Assembly (NCBI GenBank): GCA_022605955.1 | Contig: JAKCOZ010000007.1 | Span: 10,979,501 to 11,043,500, forward strand | Length of the DNA stretch: 64,000 nucleotides | Source of the DNA: Rallus limicola | Lineage: Eukaryota > Chordata > Aves > Gruiformes > Rallidae | Direction: 5' to 3' | Shown: piece after piece, positions 46,701 to 59,100 of the stretch | Layout of the letters: every line of letters starts with the position of its first letter | Position numbering within the stretch: position 1 is the stretch's first letter | Notes under the pieces: model-generated | What the model was told of the DNA's origin: nothing | Databases searched by the model: none | What the model saw: only the letters and a program-made list of their open reading frames with translations | Program-made: the position numbers and the translations under genes

Positions 46701-49700
46701 GTCTGAATCATCTGTAGATGACAATTCAGATTTACAGTTCTTCTGTTATCAGGACACTCGCATTCCAGACTAGTAAGACTGGTGACTGATTAACCCTTTC
46801 CAAGGGAATGGTCTGCAGCAACGGGCCATAACTCCATAACTGTAACATGTTGAAGAGGATTTTGCCTGCTCTGCAGGAATCTGTTAGCACACTCTCTTGT
46901 ATATGCCAGCAGCATACAACCCTGCTCCCACGCTTTTTATTTCCCTTTAGCATATCGCTGTTTGCCATCAGACCAGGACAGCAGCCTCGACTACTTGGTG
47001 GCTTTGTCTTTGTCCTTGATGTCTCTGGAAATATGCTGACAAATTGTTGTTCATGGAATATCTGTCCCACTACTCATAAATTCAGCCCATCTTTATTATA
47101 CCCGCTTGGACACATGAAGAAGTTGGTGCACGTGGCCGCTGATTCACTGCTCAGCCCCAGCACAGCGGCATACTTTTTGACTCAGTCTCAGTCATCCTTC
47201 TCCTACTGTCTCCTCATCCCAGCTTGGCCACTATTTTGCTCACTTGTCCCCATTCACCCTCACTTAGTTGTTGGTCAGTCTCAGTACACTGGGCCTCTCT
47301 TGCCTAATGCTACTACTCAGTTCTGCACCATCAAATAATGTCATCTGGTTGCAGCTCTTCAGAAATGGTGGCAGCAGCAGCAGCTCCTCACATGGGGTGT
47401 CTTGGCAGTGCTGTGCTGTTGTGGCAGCCTCCAGGGTGCTGCACATGATGACTCTTGTCTCTGTATGTGTATTCTCCTTGCTGCTACACCAGTGGAGGAA
47501 AGCTCTGTTCTCCCTTTGTAGGAATCCTGGTAGGACTGCTGGAAAGTTCGGTGGCTGTCTCAGAGGAAATTACTTGTTGGTGTTTTGCAGTCACCTTGAC
47601 GCCTCCATGTACATGGGAAAGGGACAACTGAAGCAAAGTGAGAAAAACAGACTGGAGCCTTATGAAGGCAAAATGATGGGCAGAGCAGCTTCAGCATGAT
47701 GTAAGCTAGTCATGAGTGAGAAGGATTGAGGTTTGTATTTGGGTTAAAGTACTCTGAAAAGCTGCTAAAAATACTATAACTTTAAAAGATCCATTAAGTT
47801 TGTGTATCAGTTGTATTTGTGGATAGTAGTTTAGGTCCTTTCATTCACACACAGAGAAAATTGCAGTGGAACTAGAAAATCTTCAGAGCATGTAGATATC
47901 ACTGAACAGATACAGTGAATGTTTTCTGCATGAGAATAAATTCTGTAGACTAGAAACTTTTCAGCCTCAAAAGGAGATTGCTTTAGAGGGGACATGAAAG
48001 AAACCCATGAATCACAAATAGGAAGAAGTAAATGAAATTACTAGGTACTGTATAGAGCTGGGAAACATCAAGTGAAATGAGCAGATGCATTCAGCTTTTT
48101 AAAAGTTTATTCATTCCACCATGTGAGCTGCAGACCTCTTTGCCACAGGGTCATGTGGATGCTGAAATATGACATGGGTTCAAAACTAACTGGGCAAAGT
48201 CATGGAAGACAAATCTGCTACGGATTAAATACAAAGGTTTTGCATCTAGTTGAAGCCACAAACTGGAATCAGGGAGACTGTTGTGTGGCCGTATTGCCAC
48301 ATGCTTGCCCTGTGTTAAACTCTTCCCTAAACATCTGACATTAATCATTGTTTGAGACGAAAGTAGGGGACTAGAATTATCCTTGGTAGATTTCCCAACA
48401 GCTATTCCCATGTTTGTGTGCTGTGGGCTTTTCAGCATGTATTAATGTTGTCCTCTTTCCCTTGCTGCGCTTGGTGCTTTGTCTGCAGAGCAATTGAGAA
48501 TTCCCATACCAAAAGATGATGTTGCAAATGGATCCCCACTTGGTGCAATGCAGTGGGTGCCCTTTGCAGCTCTGGTTCTCTGCCACCTGATGCTCTGTGT
48601 GGCTTCTGCAGAGTGTTTTTCATGTAGTGTAGTTTATGCTTTTCTCATGATTTTAATAAAGCTTTGTGAATATAGAGAGAGATGGAGAGGAGCATTTGAG
48701 ACACCATAGATTTGAAGAGGGTGATGGCAGTAGCTAGACTTGCCTAAGGAACCGTTTGTCTCCCCTGGAGTGAGCTGGTGACAGGGTTCTCAGACTAAGT
48801 TTCTTTAACTTGCTTGATTGGGTGAGAGAGAAAGGCAAAGGAAAGTTTATTTGCATTTTTCAATTGAAATAATTCCTTTTTATGACTAACTGGAAAAGCA
48901 CTATGGTTTTTTAATATATACCTTTGCTCAAGTACATTTAAGTATAATGAAATGTAAAAAAAAAAAAAAGTATAAAAAGTTCCTGAGTTTCATTTGGAAT
49001 CTGTTATGCCTTAGTAAAGAAAGTGGCTTGTCTGGGGTATAGAAGCCCATCGGGGTCTTTTGGAATGGGAGACCAGTATAGCTAGCCGTATAAAAAGAAG
49101 ACACAGTATGTGTGCACACTGCTGGACTTTCTTTCTGGAGTAAGTCGAGTAGTTGCAGCTCTCTGTTGGAGCATGAGTGTAAATGAGTGAGTGTATAGTG
49201 GTGTGGGCTAGAGCTGGAAACAGGTGCACAACTCTAATAACATGTTACTCATAAACTGATGACACAGGATTGTTCTAGCTTGGGTCCTGAATTAGATTAG
49301 CATTGGGAGAAAAGTGTAAGACTGACCATTATGCAGTGGGAGGAGGATCTCTGTTGCAGTTTAGGTGCTTTCTGAGACAGAAGTTGCATTGAGATTGTTC
49401 AGCCTGAAAGCACTGTTAGTATTATTCTTCAAGAGTCAGCTCAGCCACTTTCTGAACCAATTTAAGTTCATGGTATCCAAGCATTTGGTGGGGATGGATA
49501 TTCCAATCTAATAATGTGTTTGTTATGTGTTTAAGAAGAACAGAATTAGAAAATAGACTTTTTTTTTTTTCCCCTGGCAATTGTAGATAGAGCACCTTGC
49601 TTCCTTTCGCTGTTCTCTGCAGGCAGTGTGTACAGAGAAAAGAATTAACAGTGTTACACACAAGAATATAATGGATTATATAGCTGCATACCAGCAGTCA

Positions 49701-49907
49701 ACACCAGCCACGAGCTTTGGCTGATGTATTCCTCCTTCACAGGACTTGGTGGGATCATCCTTATAATGTAAGATCCTCGTGGTGTGTTGGGAGTGTATAA
49801 GAAGAGTTTCTGTGTGGTATTTACTTACTGGTTTAGAAAGGAAGGGTCAAGGCAGCTCTTTGCACTAAGAAACTTCGTCTTCAGCCTCAGCCTGTAGTTA
49901 CTGGTTT

Positions 49908-50107
49908 GAGTAGTGAAGCGCTGGCACAGGCTGCCCAGAGAAGTTTTGGAAGCCCCATCCCTGGAGGTGTTTAAGGACAGGTTGGATGGGGCTTTGAGCA
50001 TCCTGGTCTAGTGGAAGGTGCCCCTGCCCGTGGCCAGGGGGTTGGAACTAGATGATCTTTTAGGTCCCTTCCAACCCAAACCAGTCGGTGATTCTATCAT
50101 TCTGCAG
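49908..50107 (+). mobile_element. CR1 LINE, 3' fragment
   Basis: Plus-strand CR1 3' end. It runs from CTGGCACAGGCTGCCCAGAG through TGGAGGTGTTTAAGGACAGG and TTGGAACTAGATGATCTTTT to GATTCTATCATTCTGCAG, the tail motif. It is 5'-truncated, with no coding capacity. Confidence 0.92.
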
Positions 50108-53100
50108 TTCTATTGGAGGAGGAGGTAAGGAGAGAAAGAGGGGTATTGTTTTCTTGCATAGTCTGGGGGGGAAGGTTTGATTAAAAAAAAAAATCAGGTT
50201 ATGTAGACTTTTCAAAGGGTTAGAATATTAGTACAAACTTAGGACAAGGAAATAAAATAGTACATAGTTACCACACTCATATGCCTAAAAAAGCAGTGGG
50301 CCGGACAGCAGATTCTGAGATTGTAAGTTTAAACAGCAACAAAACCAATGTTTTTACAAGAAACAGTTCTGGAAAAAGAAATGATGGAGCATGATTATTC
50401 CCTTCTACTTTCTAACCTTTATCTGCACTTGAGTCTTGTTTCCTGCATTCTTTTCCCCATGCAAACATTCTCCATTATTCTTTATTTGTGGCTTGCATTA
50501 TTTACTGAAAAGAAGAGCAGTCACAAACTCTTCAAATTTTAAGTGCATTTCATTTTTAAAAAATAGTGCTAACCACAGGAGTTTGGGGCGGGGGGTAGGG
50601 GGGGGATAGTTAAATAGCTATCAGAACAGGGTGGGTAGTTCATTTCTTACATAGCTTTACAATTTTAGGTAAATGGTTCCCATATATACTGATGGCTTCT
50701 TGAATCTAATGAGCTCATAGGAGAAGCTGGGTCCAGAAAAGTATCTGGTTTGGTTTCTTCAATGTTTAGAAAAAATACTGGACAAGGCGAGTGCATCACT
50801 TTTTTTGATAATGGAGATGATGACTTAGTTTCATTGCTTTTGCATGAGAGCCCTAAGTGAAAAGTACTGCATATATCAGTTCCTGTCATGGATGCTGAGT
50901 AAAATATTTTAGTTAGTTAACATCATCATAGTTCATTATGTTGGGAGCTAAGTGGAAGAAATAACTGGGGAAATAATGGCAAGGAAAATTAGAGCATGAT
51001 TTTATATAGTATTGGACTGCAACATAGTGTCTTTGCCACACTTGTGCAGTGCAAGTCACTTTGTGAAGACAGGAATGACAGTGAGATTTAAGGGGGGATA
51101 GGGAGTTGCACTGTATTCTGAAGTACTCCACATAATTGTTTGCTGTATGTATAACTTCACAATACCTTGGACATCGTCAGGTTGGCGTTTCTGCATGTTT
51201 AATGTGGCAGTTGCTTGTGGATCATGACTTCAAAACTTTAGTTATGAATAAGCAATACTTTTAAAATTCTCTGCATTCAAATTGCATGGTTTTTTAATGC
51301 TGCTCAGCTGTTGCTTAATTGCCATCAATTAATTTGTCTTTTGGAAAGTGGTGGTGGAAGCTTTCTATCTGCCTTGCGTGCTCCAGACACTCTGAACAAT
51401 CAGAAGGAATAATGCAGACAATAATCATTTGGCTTTGACAAAGTCATGATCTTGTCATCATCACAGAGCTGAAAAAGTAAGACTACTGGTGGTATAATGT
51501 GTGGTGGTTTCTTTTCACAATTTGAGCAGGGCAGAATGATTTAAGAGACCACTGGATGCTAATTTCTATTGCTCTGTTACCATGCATATTTTAAGTGGAA
51601 GAACAGCAAATGGATTTAATTTTTATGATATTTGTAGCCAGTAGATCATAAGAGTTCTCCATCTGCTTGTTAGCAGCACTGTGCTCCACTTTTAAAAAGA
51701 TGATTCCATAGCTTATGTGTTTTTCTGAACTGGAATGAACTGGAATGGATGAATGAAATGTTCTGAAGAAGATACCCAAGTGTTGGTACTTTTGCAAGGT
51801 TTAACTGCAAGAAAAGAATCTTTCAGTGTATTTTTCCCCCCAGTGCTATGACTTTTTTAAAATGCACCTCATTGTTCAGGCTCTTTAGCTGGCACAAAGT
51901 CACTGAATGGAGGTTGACATTTCTTTTTGCCTTTTTTTTGTTTGTTTGTTTTGTGTGGGTATCAGTATAACACTCCTTAACTTTCCTGAGCCTGCCTTAT
52001 GGAAACCTGTGGCTGGTGACCCACCTGTGGTACTTTCCAATTACTTTGCTGACATTAAAAGTGTGAAGAAGTTGTACAATATTACCAGACTTATGCAGAG
52101 TTTGGTTTAAAAGTGACTGGGCATTTTTTTCTTGGGGGAAAAGATCTATTAACCTAGTAAGTCAAATGATACTCCCTTGGGAACTTCTGGAGTAGCAAAT
52201 CTCTTCCCTGTGGAGAAGAGTATGTCACAGAAGAAGCATTCACTTGCTTTGTACTTCTTCTTTGCCTTATGAATCTCATATAGGTCACTGTCCCAGATAG
52301 GGTGCTTGAGTTCAACACAACTCTGGCCTGACTTGTTCCTGCTGTTCGTACTTCGTTTCCTTGATCTCTGTAATTTTTTAATTGCTGCTTGATTGTGCAT
52401 TTAAGCCCTCGGCTTCCAGAGTCTGGGTAGCACGTTATCTTATATGGCATTATGCCAGTGTTTATGGGATTAAAGCAAAAGGAAGTTCTGGTTTGCTGTT
52501 TGCATCTGAAATGCAGTGTGAATGTGATGGGCTACTTCTGTTTAGTGAAACTGAAACTTCATACCTGGTGCCTCGATTTCTTTCGCAGGCGTTAGCCCCA
52601 GTATGTTCACTTCCTAAAAAGAAAAGTGCTTTAATTTTTACTGGATAAAAATAGACTAATTGTATGTGTAGAAATATAAGCAACCCAAGCTAGGAAAAGT
52701 TAGAAAGGAATTTGGTTTGGTTTATGAACTTAATTAAGAGTTCTGTTTAGAGTTAATACTTGTTAAAACTCTTAAAAACCACACAGAGGGGAAACTAAGG
52801 CAAACCAGTGCATGTGAAATGGAAGGATAAAACCAAAGTGAAGAGGGGGATAGTTATGAGTACAAAGGAATTAACAAAAAGTGAGAATGAAATTAAGACC
52901 AAAGAAACAGACTTGAAATTTTATTTAAATAAGATGTGAGTACAAATCTGTTTTAACATTGTGAAACTCTGTAGAATCCAGAAGCTTGATGAGTTGTATG
53001 ATACTGTTTGCTGTGGTTAAAATGTGGTCAGTACAAATGTGTGCATTTGTTTTTAGAAAAATACATCAGTCTACACTAGCTTTGGAAAAAGACTGACACC

Positions 53101-56100
53101 CCGCCACCCCAACCCCAAGCTAATATCAGTAAAATTAAAAACAAATATCAAGAAATATGCTCCCGTGTGTATGTAGCTGACAATGAGTATCACTGCAAGC
53201 AGTAATAACTTACATTTAATAAATTGAAAAGTCTTGAGTTTTGTATGCAGACTCAGGCACAGTTTGTCAGCCTCTGTCTGCATTTATTGTAACCACAGGT
53301 CATGTAAATCCTGTTGTGTTGCCACACAGGTAGCCTGACAGTTTTTCTTTTCACCTATTTTCTGTGCTTTTCGCCTTGTAGTAAGTAGTTTCCAAACCAG
53401 AGCGTTGTGAGGACTCGCAGATCAGGTGTTACAGAACAGCAATAGCATTAAAATGCTTTGGCTCTGAATATTGCCGAAGCTTAAATGCAAGGATAACCTA
53501 ATTCTGGTCTTACCCTGGCTTTACTCACCTGTGGATGTGATTGTATCTCTCATGTGCTATTGCACTTCCTGCTCCACTGAAGTCATATTTTTACATTGCT
53601 CCTGCACTTACTGCTCCCTCTCCTTATGGATCTGTCCTAGATTCTTTTCTCTGACCCTCTAAGCTGATATTTTAACTGTGTTTGAAAATGGGGAGGAGAG
53701 AGTAGGCAAGCATGTTAAAACAGTCAGGTTCTGCAACACTACTGGCGTGTCCAGTAAATTCTCTTTGCTTTATCAGCAAATGACCCAACTCTCACATTAG
53801 TAACTTGACATGTTAACGGAGCTACAAGGTACTGCTGTCAATCTTTGGTCTCCGAGTCATCTTTACACTTGTTTTTAAGGAGGGTGGACCATCTGGTATA
53901 ATCTTCCTTCTTTTATTTTGGCAAAATAAAAGTATTCCTCTTACCTAGATTGCTTTTCCTACCTGGCAGGTATGTAAGTAACTGTAGTTGTGTGCTGCTG
54001 TGGTTGCTTTCATGTGTGTGTAGTTGAAGATGGTTAGAGATGTGTTGATGGCTCAGGATTCAAACGTGCTTTGAAAACGGGGCTTTACCATTAAAATTAT
54101 TACTGGAAAGGTGGGGTTTTCTTTTGTATGCTAAATAAAAACATAACATGCTGCAATTGAAAGTTTTAATTCAAACAATATGTACGAAAGTCAGCGAGTG
54201 TGTTACTCGGGATTTGTCCTGCTGCAGCTAATTGCATCCAATCACTTGAGATTCCCGAAACCACAAATGAAAATATTCCAAGACTTAACAAACTGCAATA
54301 CTTGGTGTTCCAGAGAGATGATATGGTTTAGGAGAAGGGCAGCAGACCACAGGCCTCGCTGGATTTTGTGTTCAGCTACAAAACATGAGGACTCATTGCC
54401 TTATCTTTTCACTGTAAGAGATCCCAATGCTTCTTTATTCTTAAACATCCCACTCAGAGTCTTGAAGGGTGTAAGAACACACGGTCTTACTGAATACCTA
54501 CCTTAGCAACCCAGGAAAAAAATTAATCTTGGCCTGTTTGAGCTCATAGCCCCATGCCTTTGCTTCGAAGCTGCGAGCCATGCTGTGTGCTGGCAAGACA
54601 AGTAGCCTGCATGACTGCGATGATAAGTGTGTCACATCCTGCCCTCAACTTTGCCCTCCTTGGAGGCCCTGGCAGTCTCCCTGGGGTTTGCCCACTAGCC
54701 AGCTGGGAGTGGCTCGAGAAAACTTCTCTAACCTGTGGATCTGGTTCTCGAGCAAACTTTCAGACTTAACAGTATCTCAGTGCTCCTTGCCAAGCCCAAT
54801 TAAGAGAGAGGCGAGGGTACTGGGGCAGGCTTTCAAAGTTTGGCGGAGAACTCATCTGTAATTTTGTGACAAATTTAATGGTGTGTATTCAAAGCATGTT
54901 GTGTGGTGATCGCTGTGGGGTTTTTTTTTCTCCTTGACAACCCAGTAAACTCCTTTGTAAACATGACACTATTGAAGAGCTTCCTTCTTCTGTATCTTCC
55001 CCCCATCTCCACTGCAGGAGTAGTGTTTCTGTCAGTGCTTGGAGGAGAATGGGCAGGTACCTGCTTTGACGTTAAAAGTACATGGTGTGAATGCCAGCAC
55101 AGCTTTGTTAAATAAATACAAACTGCTCCTTCCATAGGATTTTTAAAGATAACCTATCAAGTCAAGGCATGTCATTGGAAATTTACGTGTCTTGATATGA
55201 ATTCCCTGTCATCTGTGTCATCAGCAATCTTTGTGTTTCTTACTTGAATGCCTTTCCTTCTTCTAACTTACCTAACTCCATATTTGCTTTATCCCTGCTA
55301 CTTGCTTAGGTGCCTTCCTTGATCTGGAGCATGGCCACAGAAAGAAGAGATTAGGAATTATCATCTCCAGTACTGTTTTTCGTGCTCTCGGAAAATTTTC
55401 CCTTATGTTGGTTCTGTCAAATGATCATTAATTGTTTATAGAGAGCCTTTAAGTTATTCATTCTTCAAGTAGTCCCATTCTCTACTTTGTCCTGATCAAC
55501 ACTTGTGGGATTGGTTTTTCCATAGGTGAATGTGTCCTTGGTATATCCCACAGAGAAACGAAAGCGGTGTAAGAATTGTATTTTTCATATCTCTCTAGAT
55601 TTTTTCACTTTCAGATGCAGTTACTCAAAAAATATATCTACAAAACATGAAACACAACTTTATTCTCATTACTTTTTTTCATCCTTGGGATATTAAAGCA
55701 GACGTATTTTCCCCACTGTTACAGCACTGGAGTTTGTACTACTTTAATTTGAAAGGCATTAGCGGGTTTATGGTTGGAAGAAAAGGACTTTTAAAAGGAT
55801 TTTCTGTGATACTAAACAGAGACTACTGAAAGGGCCTAATTGTTTCCCATACAGGCTTTATTTTCTCTTTGGTTAGCAGACAGTTTATTTCTATAGTCAT
55901 AATAGTAGCTTGCAGTGTGTAATAGTCAAGGTGAAAAATAATCAGCGCAACTTTCACATACAACACAGGCCCCTGATGTTGGAAGGACTGTCCAGACACG
56001 TGGGTCATCTTGTTGAGTGTCTTATTAAGAGAATCTGTAGCTAGGCAGAAATGTTAACTTTTTTCAGCTGATGGATGAAGGGCTGTGGAGGTCTGGATCA

Positions 56101-59100
56101 GCTGTTATCTGATGTGGCTTTTCAAGTTTGCACTGAAATGGTGGACGTGGCTTCTGTGGGCTGTCCAGGTACGGAGCGCGCTTGCTTTACCACCTCCTGT
56201 ATGTCCCCCTAACCCTGTGGCCTGCATGCAAGGTTGAGGATGTGTGGGCAGGAGGTAATGAGGACAAAACTGGATCCATCTTCCTGTCATTGTGGCTGAT
56301 GGCCTGGCTGTAAGGTGTTGCAGAAGGCTTGCAGGACACTGGTGGCTGGTATGGGTCCAGAAGAGGTGATTAGGGAATGCCCTCTCAAGTACCTGTGAGC
56401 TGGTTTTGATCCTGCACCTGTGGGTGTCAGATGTCCTGATCAGTCTCTGAAGAGGAGGGTAGGACATCAGAGAGAGAGGAGGTGACAGCCAGGAGGAGAA
56501 CAGACTTGAGTGAAAGGGGGGCTGTCCCGGAGGAAAGGAGGGAGGAAATTTGGAAAAGGGAGGTGATAGCCGTATGGTGTATGGAAGAAGTACATCAAGT
56601 TCATGGTTCATTAAGTTAATTTTGCTTGTCCTCCTTCTACTTGTTTGCTTTTCATCTCATGACAGAGCGTTAGCATATCCATTTGCGAATGACATAACTG
56701 TATAACCGATCATCCCCTACAGAAGTGTTGCATGAGGCGCCGGCCGTGTCGCCTCTGCGTGAGGGCTGGGCGAGGAAGTGAGTCAGGGGCAGCCCTGGTG
56801 CAGCAGCCGGTGTCTGCCCTCGCTGCCTGGCTGAGCGCGGCACTGGAATTTTCCAGGTAGGGCACGGGGAGAGGTGAGAGGGAGAGCGCGTGGGATGGGA
56901 TTTGGACAGGGAAGGGCTCGTCCTGAAGAGAACCACCACTGTGCTGAGCTTCTGCTATGTGAGGGACCACCAAACGTTACCAGTGAATTGGGGAAAAAGG
57001 CAGCGGAAGTGTTTTAAATGCCGCCTTTGTGTTTTATTACCTTTTCATTACCAGTTTCCTTTATTAATTTGAAACATACACTGACTTTTTTTTTTCTCTC
57101 TCTCCCTCCAGTGTGGATTTCAACACATTTTTGTGTGGGTGCCAAGAACACTGTGTTCTGTTAAGTCACGGGGTGACGTAGGGTGCTGGCCAGCTGCCAA
57201 CCTGGGTCAAGTTCATTCAAATAAGTTTCAGTGGTGGCTTTTGCTGCCTGAGCCCTGTCAGTCCTGTTTTTGCATGGTAGGTGGCTCTGTTGCGTTAGTT
57301 TTCCCAGATTGCTTGGGACTTTCAGGGCTTTAAATTTTACAGGCTTTTGAATTTTCTTTAGTGTTTGCAGAAGGATTATTAAAAAAGTAAAGAAAAGCCC
57401 AACCTCCTCATCAGTCTGTGAGGAGAGGAGATGGCCATGGGTTTACTGAGCAGAACAGGGTCTGCAAGTTGCAGCATGTGTTTGTTTTCCTTTCTCTGCC
57501 TGCTGATTTTTTTTAAAAAATCTTTTAAATTTTGGTTCCTGTCCTTGTGATGGCTTTTAATCATGGTGTATACTTTGTGTGTTTAACGCATGAGCTGCTG
57601 GAGGTTCCAGTGACAAAATCCCACTCATGACAAAAATAGATGCAAGTGGTACATAGTGTGTGAAAGTGGCAATGGCTGTGCTAGGTTAATCACTTCCCTT
57701 CCCTACAGGACTTTGCATTCCGCTCTCTAAACCCTGGAGCTTCAGACTGCTCTTAAAATTGCATTAAGTAAAGAAATGTCTCCTTCAGGGTGAGCTTCTC
57801 ATGCACAGGATTGTCCCATGTCATGGTCTTGAAAAGTCAGAGCAGTTTTCTTGGTTACTTTATTCCAGCTTCCCTTTCAGGGGACTGCGTTGTTGCTACT
57901 TTGCATAGTAGCATACTTTTCCTTCCTGTAACCCTACCACAAATCAGGCTAGATCCCCTCCCCTTCACTTCCAGTAACTGCTCTGTGAGCAATAATTTTG
58001 GAACTACTGGCAAAATAAGAGTCTTTGACAAGCTCATAAAATCCTTACAACAGGATAGGAGTTATAACACCAGAGACATCACTAAGTGGTCTCTAAGACG
58101 ACTGTTGATATTTTAGTATTTGATGAGAAACCCATTCTTCCCGTTTGCTTCTGGGATATATTATTTTTAATTAAGAATGAGATCTCTGGGAAAACTTGAT
58201 TATTTCTAGAGAGAGGTGATTGAAGAGAATAGAGAAGGGAATTTATAGGTCATGATTTAGATCTGTTTTAACTGTCTCTTATTTGGACAGATTAGCCTTT
58301 TAAAATTTTTTTCTTTTTAGTCGTGCACCAAGTTTCTAAGTCTTGGCTCACTTGATGTTTGGCTTTTAAGGGAGAGAAACATAGTAGAGTCAGGTTCCCA
58401 TGATTCAACACCCACTCCTGAGTTACCTGTCGGTGCTTGTTGGCTTATCTTCTCTGTGTGGGAGAGCAGAGGATGATCAGATTGGTGTTCATCACTAGGT
58501 GTCACTCACTTGCAATTACTTAAAAGTACGTTTCAGGGCAAAATTAAAAGAAACAAAAAAAACCCTCTATTGCTTCCTACCTCACCCAAATTGGGAGTGT
58601 TTGGGGGGGAAGGAAGCGGTGTGAAATGTGGAAAAGATTTTTTTTTTTCCCATCCTTCTTTCCCATAAAACTATTGTATATGGTGTTTTGTAATTTTATG
58701 GCTTTATGGTGTGTTTTGGTCTGTAATTTTGTTATTGTTGTATTGTTCTGTTGATGCAAGATAAAATTTTCTTGTATATTTTCAACGATGTTTTCTTCCC
58801 TCTATTATCAAGTGCATAAAACCCTCAAGAATAGCAGGTAGCACTGTAAAAGATACATAAATGAAGCTCAAGGGAGGTGCAGAGTTGGAACTATGGGATC
58901 ACTTGAGAGAATGCTTGGAAAAAAATGGAGGTGACAGGACTCATAAAATTGTTCTTGAGACTTGACCACAGAGCTATGTTGGGCAAGGGATGGTGATTAA
59001 AAACTGTGCATGTATAAAGATGATTTATACTTCTGTTATCTAACAAATGATGCTGGAATGTGGTGCCTTGACTGGGACCTGGTCAGCCTTCTCCCTCATC

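Noticed and set aside
46682..46775. Possible SPIDR exon 6 (frame with SESSVDDNSDLQFF after an AAACAG acceptor-like site)
   Set aside because: It faintly resembles the expected SSIEILEYSSDSEKEDD segment. However, the phase required by exon 5 hits a stop after nine codons, and no donor fits.
56105..56611. 168-codon minus-strand frame in SPIDR intron 5
   Set aside because: Low-complexity Pro/Ser/His-rich translation with no splice context or recognisable domain. Expected by chance in this amount of sequence.
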